A stretch of 34,115 nucleotides of DNA from Crocinitomicaceae bacterium (GTDB taxonomy: Bacteria; Bacteroidota; Bacteroidia; Flavobacteriales_G; Salibacteraceae), in contig PAVO01000009.1 in NCBI GenBank assembly GCA_002713215.1, positions 1-34,115 of the forward strand, read 5' to 3'. Below are positions 15,947 to 22,941 of this stretch, piece after piece. Below the pieces are notes generated by a model, which did not search any database, had not been told where the DNA came from, and saw only the letters and a program-made list of their open reading frames with translations. Position 1 is the first letter of the stretch. Every line of letters starts with the position of its first letter. Position numbers and translations under genes: made by a program.

Positions 15947-17050
15947 CTACCCAGCGATGATTTTTAGCATCTCGCTAGTCATGCCAGAATCTTTTAGTAG
16001 CTTTCTCATTGCAATTGCCTTTGAGAATTCTTCCGACGGCATACGATCTTTTAGTTGGTTAATTTCATTGCTGCAAACAACGACATTGCCAGTAACGTAG
16101 CCTTTATCCGAATTTAAGCGATCAATCGTCAGATAGTTAGATGGAAGCTCAATCTCACCAGCGTTAACTTTTTCTCGGCAGTGAACGAAAGCAACCAGCT
16201 TTTCACCTGTAAAGTAGCATTCTTTCTTACGCAGCATTTGTGAAAGTTCTTCGATGCTCAGGTTGAAATCCAAGCCGCGATCAGATGCGCTTTTCATCAA
16301 CATTAAGTATTTCTTAGCTACAAATGAACCGTGATTCACCTCTTCTGGAAGTTCGTCATTAGAGCAAGTCACCTGTTCTACAGGAACAGTTACTTTTGCA
16401 GTTTCAGTAGATGCTGCAATGGTAAGTGTAGGACGTTGTGCTGGTGCTGAACTAGTACCTGCCGCTGCATTGTCGTCTGTTTTTACTTCAGGCTCTACAC
16501 TCTCTTTTTCAACTTCAGCATGCTTTGGTAAGTTGCCAGACGTTTTAAGAGCTTGAAGGGCTTTATTGTTTGAAAGTGAGCCTTCGTCTGCTGGTTTAAT
16601 ATCACCAGAAAGTCGCATATTCAAAAACGTCACTAGCGTATTGCTGACCATAGATGCTTGTACGGTAGACCAGTTGAACACATAGGTTATATTGTGGTCT
16701 TTGTATGGCTTCTCTACGCGCCACACAGTTGGAACCCAAGAAGGGATAGTAAGCTCAAGGTCTTCGTAGATTTCGCGAAGGCGATGGATTGAAAACGGGT
16801 TCATGTGGAACGTGTTTGCACCCTTTTCTTTGTGGAAATCGACGTGCTTTAGTCCTTCTTGGATGAAGCTATAATGTGCTGAAACGAAAGAAATTTCTTT
16901 ATCCACTGATAGGTAAAGGCTTTCAGCTTCTTCCATAGGGACAAACAACTTTGATTCCCCGTTTATGCGTAAAACTTCTTCTGCGAATTTTAATTTTGAT
17001 GCTTCATTTGATTCTGCTAATGCTTTTTCTAATAATAAGATGTTGCTCAT
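15947..17050 (-). CDS. HNH-nuclease-like C-terminal domain protein, 367 aa
   Basis: The last roughly 95 residues carry a treble-clef/HNH-like pattern: KKECYFTGEKL (about 275-285), YLTIDRLNSDKGYVTGNVVVCSNEINQLK (about 306-334), typical of HNH domains that read C-x-x-T-G...S-x-D-R-I-x-x-x-K-G-Y-x-x-x-N-v-v-x-v-c. The metal His before DR is T/I here, so activity is uncertain. Residues 1-160 are unrecognised; 165-240 is a low-complexity Ala/Pro/Thr/Glu linker. AAGGGC precedes the ATG. An AACAACA-type operator lies 100 bp upstream. Could be a nicking/homing-type enzyme or a DNA-binding protein derived from one. Confidence 0.55.
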   Translation of the reverse strand: MSNILLLEKALAESNEASKLKFAEEVLRINGESKLFVPMEEAESLYLSVDKEISFVSAHYSFIQEGLKHVDFHKEKGANTFHMNPFSIHRLREIYEDLELTIPSWVPTVWRVEKPYKDHNITYVFNWSTVQASMVSNTLVTFLNMRLSGDIKPADEGSLSNNKALQALKTSGNLPKHAEVEKESVEPEVKTDDNAAAGTSSAPAQRPTLTIAASTETAKVTVPVEQVTCSNDELPEEVNHGSFVAKKYLMLMKSASDRGLDFNLSIEELSQMLRKKECYFTGEKLVAFVHCREKVNAGEIELPSNYLTIDRLNSDKGYVTGNVVVCSNEINQLKDRMPSEEFSKAIAMRKLLKDSGMTSEMLKIIAG

Positions 17051-17146
17051 GGCTATTGCCCTTTTATTTTAAAAACGTCCGCTGTTATTTGATTAATTTT
17101 ATTTTACGTAAAAGGGAAGTCCTATCCCAAATCCGTGAAACAATAA

Positions 17147-17164
17147 TACAACAAAAATGTTGTT
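17147..17164 (-). promoter_or_regulatory. AACAACA-N4-TGTTGTT operator upstream of the HNH-like gene
   Basis: TACAACA-AAAA-TGTTGTT. The arm gives a minus-strand -35 TTGTAT, but the best -10 (GATAGG or TAGGAC) is 19-20 bp away, wider than ideal. Confidence 0.6.
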
Positions 17165-17212
17165 ATATTCAATAGTAAATTTGTCGTATTTAACTGAATG
17201 TTCAATAATTCT

Positions 17213-17461
17213 TCACTGTATTGCGTGGTTTACGACATTGAATGCGTCTGCTGTAGGTATGTGTGGGTTTGCTCGATTACCTGGCGTTGCCGGCACATAA
17301 AGCTTCTTGGCTTTTGATAGGCTAATGACGTGTCGTTCAATCCAAGCTTGCTGCCCAGCACTTAAGCCAATCTGCTCGTCGGCACAAAGGCTTGAGTCCA
17401 AACCATGGTTGTTGCAAAAATTCTGGTAACGTAAATTTAATTCAGCTATAGAGACAGCCAT
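17213..17461 (-). CDS. Hypothetical protein, 82 aa
   Basis: Not recognised. A small soluble protein, mostly helical in the first 50 residues (IAELNLRYQNFCNNHG, GQQAWIERHVISLSKAKKLY) then a Pro/Asn-rich stretch. Good ribosome binding site (AAGGAAAG). It begins 1 bp after the stop of the acyl-carrier-like gene, so they form an operon and may function together. Confidence 0.75.
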   Translation of the reverse strand: MAVSIAELNLRYQNFCNNHGLDSSLCADEQIGLSAGQQAWIERHVISLSKAKKLYVPATPGNRANPHIPTADAFNVVNHAIQ

Positions 17462-17462
17462 A

Positions 17463-17753
17463 TTACTTTCCTTGTGAGTTTAAAGTCCCAAGCGTCCTTG
17501 CAGGGCGTTGTTCGCAAGATAGCGTTGCGATAAGCGCGACGATGCCTTCAGCACGGCCCCGAAGAGTAGCTAGTTTTTCATTTGGGATGTGAATATTAAA
17601 AGTTTCCTCAACTCTTATTGATAAGTTGAGAATGTCGAGTTCATCGGCACCGAGATCGGCATAGATGTTAGTATCAGGTTTGATATGTCTTTGATGTATT
17701 GAGAACTGCTTGGATACAAGCATTCTAAGTTTTTCCCACGTTCCTGTGGCCAT
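17463..17753 (-). CDS. Acyl-carrier-protein-like protein lacking the attachment serine
   Basis: The 96-aa product follows the ACP fold: helix 1, the loop into helix 2 with DTNIYADLGADELDILNLSIRVEETFNIHIP (about 27-57) and a closing helix (GRAEGIVALIATL). In ACPs the motif is GADSLD, and the Ser carries 4'-phosphopantetheine; here it is Glu (E38), so it cannot be modified in the usual way. It may bind ACP partners as a mimic or act as an adaptor (inference). AAGGA lies 7 nt upstream of the ATG. First gene of a two-gene operon. Confidence 0.75.
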   Translation of the reverse strand: MATGTWEKLRMLVSKQFSIHQRHIKPDTNIYADLGADELDILNLSIRVEETFNIHIPNEKLATLRGRAEGIVALIATLSCEQRPARTLGTLNSQGK

Positions 17754-17790
17754 GTCGTCATTCCTTGACTAATCAACTTATAGCGGGAAT

Positions 17791-17818
17791 ATATTATCAA
17801 GACATCGAGAAAATGCAA
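17791..17818 (-). promoter_or_regulatory. Promoter of the ACP-like operon
   Basis: Minus strand: -35 TTGCAT (17813-17818), 16 bp, extended -10 TGA-TAATAT (17791-17796). No AACAACA operator here. Confidence 0.6.
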
Positions 17819-17861
17819 CAGTACATCAGTAGAATTTATGGCAAGATTCATCGTGGTAAGT

Positions 17862-17889
17862 AAAAAGCGGCGATCATTATCGCCGCTTT
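17862..17889 (-). terminator. Intrinsic terminator after the zinc-ribbon protein gene
   Basis: GCGGCGAT/ATCGCCGC stem (8 bp, 4-nt loop) flanked by A5/T3, giving a minus-strand U-run just past the stop at 17902. Confidence 0.85.
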
Positions 17890-17901
17890 ACAGGGTGTAT
17901 C

Positions 17902-19143
17902 TTACTCTTCACTCGGCCAGTATTCTTTAGCTATGAAGTGTTTGCAAGTGAGCCTGGATGGACCATCACTCTTAATGTGGTCGAGTATTAAGCCGATGTG
18001 TTCAATTATTCGGTCGTGACATTCATCCATCAATCGATTTTCTTCTTCTGTGAAGCTTTCTCTGCGACGAAGAGGGGAGCTACCTAAAACAAGGGCATAG
18101 AAATTGTGTTTTATGAACACAATTATCTGTCGAAGTCGTCTTTTGTGCTCTAAATACTCATCCTCGCCAAGCTCGTGAAATAAACGCTTCTGAGCGCGCG
18201 ATACGAACTTATAGTCGAAGGTTTCTTTAGCCTCATTGGTGCTAAAACTACTATCCTGCATCATTTTGATGTATTCACGGATCCTGTCTTCTTCTGGCAA
18301 CTCAAAATAGTGAGTGTGACAAATGTGTCCATCACCGAAAGTCTTTTTTGTTGGTTTATCGCAAACAGAACATGTGGTCAAAGGTTCAAGAGCGTCGCTT
18401 GTGCACATTTTGCAATGCTTGCATTGTGCATAGCCGTCTTCACGAAGCGCGCCGTGCACATGCCGGTCCCATTCATGCCCCTTACAATTAAGCATCCGCT
18501 GGTAAATCTCCCAACACTGCTGTTCAGCAGCCTGGATGCCATCCCCTTCACCGCGAATGAAAGTGCCCATACCATGGATTTTTGGGAACGCCTCCATAAA
18601 AGCAGTTCGATAGCTGCCTTTTTTGGAAAACACGATCCCAGAGTCTCCCCCTTGAATGTAGGTTTTACCCCAATCGAACTGGGATACTACCCCTTTCGAA
18701 TGTGAAGACATCTTGATGACATGTTTGTTAGGGATTCGAGGTAGATGATTTTTAAGTGCAAGTTCACACTTTGTGCACACACTTCGTCCGTCTGGGTATG
18801 TAGAGCCATACTCATCCTTTGGACGGTCAAATTCATGATCACACGTTTTTGTTTGAATAATGTATTTATTGATGACGGATTCGATGCCGCTAAAGACATC
18901 CATTTCATCCCCGTCCTGCTCAATAAAGAACCATGTCTCATCTTCTGGTGAAATAGGGTGGTTGTAGGTCAACACATAACGCATGACACATTCAAGATTG
19001 GTTTCGTCTTCATAGTCTTTGCGATTAAGGTTGACCGTTATCTTGGCATCAACATCTGGGAACTTCTTATTGAAATGTTCATTTAGAAAGTTGATTTGAG
19101 TTTCATCAAGAAACTCCGTTGTAATGCCGTTTTGAATATCCAT
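17902..19143 (-). CDS. Protein with two related zinc-ribbon-like motifs, 413 aa
   Basis: Not assigned to a family. Two similar Cys/His units are visible: CDHEFDRP...DGRSVCTKC (about 96-129) and CKGHEWDR...DGYAQCKHCKMC (about 220-250), both of the form C-x(1,2)-H-E-[FW]-D-R...D-G-x(3)-C-x-x-C. A third pair, CSVCDKPTKKTFGDGHICHTHYF, follows. These are likely structural zinc sites. The N-terminal 90 residues are acidic. AAGGA lies 8 nt before the ATG. It is 35 bp downstream of the 73-aa Cys-rich gene and probably in the same transcript. Confidence 0.75.
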   Translation of the reverse strand: MDIQNGITTEFLDETQINFLNEHFNKKFPDVDAKITVNLNRKDYEDETNLECVMRYVLTYNHPISPEDETWFFIEQDGDEMDVFSGIESVINKYIIQTKTCDHEFDRPKDEYGSTYPDGRSVCTKCELALKNHLPRIPNKHVIKMSSHSKGVVSQFDWGKTYIQGGDSGIVFSKKGSYRTAFMEAFPKIHGMGTFIRGEGDGIQAAEQQCWEIYQRMLNCKGHEWDRHVHGALREDGYAQCKHCKMCTSDALEPLTTCSVCDKPTKKTFGDGHICHTHYFELPEEDRIREYIKMMQDSSFSTNEAKETFDYKFVSRAQKRLFHELGEDEYLEHKRRLRQIIVFIKHNFYALVLGSSPLRRRESFTEEENRLMDECHDRIIEHIGLILDHIKSDGPSRLTCKHFIAKEYWPSEE

Positions 19144-19178
19144 ATTCAGTATCCTTAAAATCCATTTTTATATTGATA

Positions 19179-19400
19179 CTAACCTGCTTTTCGCATTTCG
19201 GCAGGGTTACATGTGTCACATTGCTCTGTAGGGATACCTTTGGCAGATCTGGCCTGGCGGTAAGCGCCACTAAATGTGTGACTTTGTTTGTTTAAGCACT
19301 CAATAGAGCAGAAAGCATGAACTTTTCCTGTTGGTTGTTCGTTCTCGTTCAGCTCAATTAAGATGCGTTGTGGTGATTCGTTGAAACGCGCTACAAACAT
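19179..19400 (-). CDS. Small Cys-containing protein, 73 aa
   Basis: Not recognised. Two Cys pairs, CSIEC (about 31-35) and CDTC (about 61-64), with a basic stretch between, suggest a single zinc ribbon. AGGAAAG is well placed before the ATG. Probably first gene of an operon with the 413-aa zinc-ribbon protein. Confidence 0.7.
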   Translation of the reverse strand: MFVARFNESPQRILIELNENEQPTGKVHAFCSIECLNKQSHTFSGAYRQARSAKGIPTEQCDTCNPAEMRKAG

Positions 19401-19451
19401 TAAACTTTCCTATTTATCTTATCTTGTCAGTTAATCCTATCAAACAAGATA

Positions 19452-19469
19452 AACAATATAAATGTTTAT
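19452..19469 (-). promoter_or_regulatory. AACAACA-type operator upstream of the 73-aa gene
   Basis: AACAATA-TAAA-TGTTTAT; the arm supplies minus-strand -35 TTGTTT with TAACTG 17 bp downstream as a poor -10. It lies only 12 bp upstream (in + coordinates, below) of the O-ligase gene's stop. Confidence 0.5.
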
Positions 19470-19480
19470 TGTTATATATC

Positions 19481-20872
19481 CTACATTCTTATTGGGATGT
19501 TTATTTTTGGCGCATCAGGAATATCTTCTTCTATATGATTTAATGGTAAATCGTCGCTTAGGGAATCATTTTTATTGTCGTCTGGATCAGACGGATTTCC
19601 CCCATTCTTAATGCGTCTGATTTCCTGTGATAAGAGAGGTATGAAGGCAATTAGCCAAATGTCTGCCTCTAACTTCTTATTGTTCGATCCCATTCCACAT
19701 AACATGAAGGCGAGTAGTGCGAGTGATGCTCCAACCAACATAGTGGATAAGAGTTTCTGGTATTCTGTTTGTTCTTCTGGCTTGGTTTCATACTTGTACC
19801 CCAGCAATCGAAGCCAGCAGCTGAATATGGCGCCGAAATATAGAATGGTACCAATGAGCCCATGATCGACAAGAAATGCCATCAGAACGTTATGAGATGC
19901 TCGCACGCCACCAGTTTGATATTCTTCATCAATATAATTTGGTGACAGTATCAATGTTCCTCGGTGGCCATGACCGATGATTGGGCTAGCTTTCCACATT
20001 TCGATTTGCGCGCGGATGATAACAAAACGTGACTCAGCACTTTTATCTTCGACCTCACCAAGCTCATCTTTTTGCATACCCTGGAAGCGTTCAACAATCT
20101 GTGGGCCCATGAGAGATGCACCAGCAACGATGGCAAGAACCCCAAACATAGCGAGCTTTTTCCGCTTCCCTTGAGGGACAAAGAATGTTGCAATAACGCC
20201 GGTTCCGCCAACGGCAATGATTGCACTTCGACTTTCAGTCATAAATAGTCCCATCATGATTACACCAATGCCGGCAGCGACAAACGCATGTGTCTTATTG
20301 AGCTTTTCTAGCAATAAATAACCACCCAAGATGATCATTGCGGCAAAGTGTTGGCCGGCGAGGTTAGAATCCCATCCTGAACCCACGCCGTAGTTTTCCA
20401 TGCGGCCCCCGTTGTGCATGCTCATGGCGTAATAGGCGAAATAAGCACACCCAAAGACATTGGCCCAAACAAACCCTTTAATTTCTTTTGCCGACACCAG
20501 AATGTTTTGGATGAGGAAAATTAAGATTATGAATTTCACGATGAGAATTACGTATTCCATGTGAAACGCTGGCGCTCTTACCCACGTTAGCTGGGCTATT
20601 ACCAGAAAGGCAAATGCTGCCAAGAAGCGATTTTCGCGATAATGGAAAAATCTAAGACCTCGCTTTGGTGGATAAATGAACAAGGTGACCATCGTGATTA
20701 TCGCCGCAATTAGAGACCATCGTAAGTTCGGCAATGCTTGCCCCCACCACATGGTGGGAGCATGGAAGTAAAACGAGAAAAAGTAGATGTATAAACCCCA
20801 CACAGGCTTACCCATCATTGCCTTGATCAATCCTCCGAAGTAGACAATCAAGTAAAGTATGGCGGTTACCAT
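19481..20872 (-). CDS. O-antigen ligase/polymerase-like (Wzy_C) membrane protein
   Basis: The 463-aa protein has about ten hydrophobic helices and the family's large loop: GVGSGWDSNLAGQHFAAM, TESRSAIIAVGG, then SAESRFVIIRAQIEMW with PIIGHGHRGT and ASHNVLMAFLVDHGLIG (about 285-350), the Arg/His pattern of the Wzy_C ligase fold. The N-terminus (GGLIKAMMGKPVWGLYIYFFSFYFHAP) resembles O-glycosylation ligases linked to exosortase-type polysaccharide systems. These enzymes join undecaprenyl-linked glycans to lipid A, proteins or growing polymers at the outer face of the inner membrane. The C-terminal 50 residues are a cytoplasmic acidic tail. AAGGA precedes the ATG by 6 nt. Plausibly alters the host surface (inference). 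Confidence 0.8.
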   Translation of the reverse strand: MVTAILYLIVYFGGLIKAMMGKPVWGLYIYFFSFYFHAPTMWWGQALPNLRWSLIAAIITMVTLFIYPPKRGLRFFHYRENRFLAAFAFLVIAQLTWVRAPAFHMEYVILIVKFIILIFLIQNILVSAKEIKGFVWANVFGCAYFAYYAMSMHNGGRMENYGVGSGWDSNLAGQHFAAMIILGGYLLLEKLNKTHAFVAAGIGVIMMGLFMTESRSAIIAVGGTGVIATFFVPQGKRKKLAMFGVLAIVAGASLMGPQIVERFQGMQKDELGEVEDKSAESRFVIIRAQIEMWKASPIIGHGHRGTLILSPNYIDEEYQTGGVRASHNVLMAFLVDHGLIGTILYFGAIFSCWLRLLGYKYETKPEEQTEYQKLLSTMLVGASLALLAFMLCGMGSNNKKLEADIWLIAFIPLLSQEIRRIKNGGNPSDPDDNKNDSLSDDLPLNHIEEDIPDAPKINIPIRM

Positions 20873-20980
20873 TTGCTATCCTTGCTATGGTTTTGAATGT
20901 TCAGCGAATCCTTGCTGATTAATAAATGATGATTACTTGCGAGATATTAACGTAATTGCTTAATGTGGGCAACCATAAAA

Positions 20981-20998
20981 ATCAACAAAAATGCTGTT
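20981..20998. promoter_or_regulatory. AACAACA-type operator between O-ligase-like and TolA-like genes
   Basis: ATCAACA-AAAA-TGCTGTT in the 206-bp divergent region. On the minus strand TTGATT could serve as -35 with TAAGCA 17 bp on; on the plus strand a possible extended -10 (TGT-TATATT) lies near 21030. Which gene it governs is open. Confidence 0.45.
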
Positions 20999-21078
20999 AT
21001 CGTGTTTCCAATAAGCTGTGGAAATGTGTTATATTTACTCAATATCAAGGAAGATAAATCAAAGGCATCAAGGACGTT

Positions 21079-21912
21079 ATGCGCGCAACAAGGACAGTTC
21101 GTCGGCCTAAGACCGACAATACGCTTAAATTCAAAAGCGTTGGATTATCAATTTTACTCCACATTGTCCTAGTAGGGGTGGTTTTTGGTGTCGGCTTTAA
21201 GGAACATAAATCACAAGAAAAGCCAGAGCAAAGCGCCATGAAAGCCGTATTGTGGATCCCAACTTCAACTCCAAAAGCGACAATTCAAGAGCCGGTTGAG
21301 GTACCTAATAAGCCAGAGTTAATTAAGGGAGTGGGTGATGTCTCGTCGCCAGAGCTTTTACCTACAAGTGACTCAGATGAAAAAGTTAACTTGGATGTTC
21401 AAAATGATGAAAAATCTCCACCATCGGATCCCTGGCTAGATGAGCTTTCATCGCTTGAACCACTGGAACAATCTGATATGCAGGAAAACGATTCTGAAAT
21501 AGTGTCCGATTCTGAGCCAAAGGAAGTGGATGTGCCTGGAATTGAAGATAGTATTGTATCTCAACCTAGCAATGAGTTTGCTCAGGTTAAATCTGATGAA
21601 ACTAAAAATACGGCCGAGCTCAGTAAGGATGAGGCCTACGTTGATGCTGTTTTCACATATCGTTTGGATGTTGCTCGTCACATACAAAGTAAATGGAAGG
21701 TAGATTCCAAATTTTCAGGTTTGGAGTGCGATATTGACATCTCCATCATGCGTGATGGGACGATATTGATGCTAAATTCATTGATGGGGAACGACGACGT
21801 TTGTGAAAGTGCCAAAATGGCAATAAAACGAATACGAAAGTTACCTGCTGCCCCTACCGACAGTGTTTTTAACCAACTAAAAAGAATGAGCGTTAAGCTG
21901 ACTGTCCAGTGA
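21079..21912 (+). CDS. TolA-like envelope protein
   Basis: The 277-aa product copies TolA's layout: a basic N-terminus, one membrane helix (about 21-40) with the S-x-x-x-H motif (S24, H28) that TolA and TonB use to contact TolQR/ExbBD, a long periplasmic linker (45-180), and a TolA domain III (about 185-277) with DVARHIQSKW, the Cys pair LECDI...DDVCESA and KLPAAPTDSVFNQLK. TolA ties the proton motive force to outer-membrane constriction and is the coreceptor for filamentous phages and some bacteriocins. Here the linker is acidic and Pro/Ser-rich instead of the Ala/Lys helical domain II. AAGGA is 5 nt upstream of the ATG. Confidence 0.85.
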   Translation: MRATRTVRRPKTDNTLKFKSVGLSILLHIVLVGVVFGVGFKEHKSQEKPEQSAMKAVLWIPTSTPKATIQEPVEVPNKPELIKGVGDVSSPELLPTSDSDEKVNLDVQNDEKSPPSDPWLDELSSLEPLEQSDMQENDSEIVSDSEPKEVDVPGIEDSIVSQPSNEFAQVKSDETKNTAELSKDEAYVDAVFTYRLDVARHIQSKWKVDSKFSGLECDIDISIMRDGTILMLNSLMGNDDVCESAKMAIKRIRKLPAAPTDSVFNQLKRMSVKLTVQ

Positions 21913-21916
21913 GGAT

Positions 21917-22195
21917 TTAAGCCGCTATTTTGAGTGGGGATGTTAGCCCAAGACGATGAAGAGCATTAACGGCTTTTTCAGCAGCATCAGCTCTTCCTTT
22001 TATCGCGATATCCAATATCCCGTCAGATGGCCGATGCTTCAGAAGTATAGCGCCGTTGCAACCCAACTCGTTAAGTTCATTCCTGATAATATCGTATGCA
22101 ATTCCAAAGTAATCGACCAGTTCCTGAACTGGAAATTGAGAAGGTTGCTTTGCCTGATGATGTGAGATTCCAACTTCGAATCGGTGCGTTTGCAT
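21917..22195 (-). CDS. Hypothetical protein, 92 aa
   Basis: Not recognised. A small alpha/beta protein (FPVQELVDYFGIAYDIIRNELNELG, GAILLKHRPSDGILDIAIKGRADAAEKAV). The frame is open back to an ATG at 22330, but a clear promoter and operator lie inside that extension (22242-22292) and would remove it, so I place the start at 22195 (GGA 7-8 nt upstream). An ATG at 22231 is nearly at the predicted transcription start and would be leaderless. Convergent with the TolA-like gene, stops 4 bp apart. Confidence 0.55.
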   Translation of the reverse strand: MQTHRFEVGISHHQAKQPSQFPVQELVDYFGIAYDIIRNELNELGCNGAILLKHRPSDGILDIAIKGRADAAEKAVNALHRLGLTSPLKIAA

Positions 22196-22241
22196 ATATC
22201 GTCCGTGATCTTGTCTTTTTGTTAGCTCCATGCTTGGGCTG

Positions 22242-22292
22242 AGTATACAAATAAACTGAATAATTACAAGTATAAACAATACATTTGGTGTT
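22242..22292 (-). promoter_or_regulatory. Promoter with AACAACA-type operator for the 92-aa gene
   Basis: Minus strand: operator AACACCA-AATG-TATTGTT (22275-22292), then -35 TTGTAA (22264-22269), 16 bp, -10 TATACT (22242-22247). Here the operator sits 5 bp upstream of the -35 instead of on it. Confidence 0.6.
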
Positions 22293-22332
22293 TTTTTGTT
22301 TTCATTTGCTTTTGTCGTGATGTGGTTCATGA

Positions 22333-22338
22333 TATAAT
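22333..22338 (+). promoter_or_regulatory. -10 element of the secB promoter
   Basis: Consensus TATAAT with TTTGTC about 16 bp upstream as -35. Predicted start near 22345, giving a leader that contains the short upstream ORF. Confidence 0.55.
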
Positions 22339-22364
22339 TCTGTCCGCTCCAGTAAGGAGTATAA

Positions 22365-22406
22365 ATGGATTTTATTTGTTCAAGGAAGAAACATACATAT
22401 GGATAA
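22365..22406 (+). CDS. 13-codon upstream ORF overlapping the secB start
   Basis: ATG at 22365 preceded by a strong AAGGAG (22354-22359, 5-nt spacing); encodes MDFICSRKKHTYG and stops at 22404-22406, 8 nt into secB in another frame. secB itself has only a distant AAGGAAG, so ribosomes ending this ORF probably restart at secB. Read as a translational-coupling device. Confidence 0.55.
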   Translation: MDFICSRKKHTYG

Positions 22407-22881
22407 CCAAGCCCAACAAGTACCTATCGACATTTTGCGCGTTTACATTAAAGACGTGTCGTTCGAAGCACCTAACAGCCCTGAAATTTTCCAAGTCGAA
22501 GCTGAAACACGTATTCACATTGATTATAAAATCGAAAGCCAGAAGCTTCAGGAAAATGATGACAAAGACATTTTCGAATCAACACTAACCATTACGGCTC
22601 ACGCAACTCAAGGTGAAAAGACCGTTTATTTACTGGAAGCAACGCAGGCTGCAATTGTCACGCTGCCTAAACTGCCAATGCACCAAATTGACATGTTTCT
22701 GAAAGGCTACTGCCCTGATATGTTGTTGCCATATCTTCGTGAATTTGCGACATCAATGACCACTCGTGGAACTATGCCTACCCTGGTGCTTAAGCCAGAA
22801 AGCTTTTCCGCACGAGTTATGATGGAAATGCAGAAAATGCAGCAGGCCGCCGCGAATGCGGAAGGTAACAGCGAAGCTTAG
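22399..22881 (+). CDS. secB: SecB protein-export chaperone
   Basis: The 160-aa product is SecB over its full length: RVYIKDVSFEAPNSPEIFQ (about 14-32), ITAHATQGEKTVYLLEATQAAIV, the GYCPDMLLPYLREFATSMTTRGTMPTLVLKPESF core (about 106-139) and an Ala/Gln-rich tail. SecB is a cytoplasmic tetramer that keeps preproteins unfolded and hands them to SecA; solitary SecB copies can also act in toxin-antitoxin-chaperone systems, but no toxin-antitoxin pair is next to this one. It is unusual on a mobile element and may help export element-encoded envelope proteins such as the TolA-like neighbour (inference). A strong terminator follows. Confidence 0.95.
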   Translation: MDNQAQQVPIDILRVYIKDVSFEAPNSPEIFQVEAETRIHIDYKIESQKLQENDDKDIFESTLTITAHATQGEKTVYLLEATQAAIVTLPKLPMHQIDMFLKGYCPDMLLPYLREFATSMTTRGTMPTLVLKPESFSARVMMEMQKMQQAAANAEGNSEA

Positions 22882-22900
22882 TGCTCATTGTGAACCGATT

Positions 22901-22930
22901 AAAAAAGCCGCTGATAACAGCGGCTTTTTT
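22901..22930. terminator. Bidirectional intrinsic terminator after secB
   Basis: GCCGCTG/CAGCGGC stem (7 bp, 4-nt loop) with A6 and T6 flanks, between secB and the convergent PcfJ-like gene. Confidence 0.9.
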
Positions 22931-22941
22931 GTACCCAGCAT

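Noticed and set aside
22196-22330. N-terminal signal-anchor extension of the 92-aa protein
   Set aside because: This stretch contains a good promoter and operator (22242-22292) for the gene, and the upstream ATG has no ribosome binding site. The hydrophobic residues come from AT-rich promoter DNA.
22399-22881. SecB as part of a toxin-antitoxin-chaperone module
   Set aside because: No toxin or antitoxin gene lies next to it; neighbours are a TolA-like gene, a small unknown gene and a convergent PcfJ-like gene.
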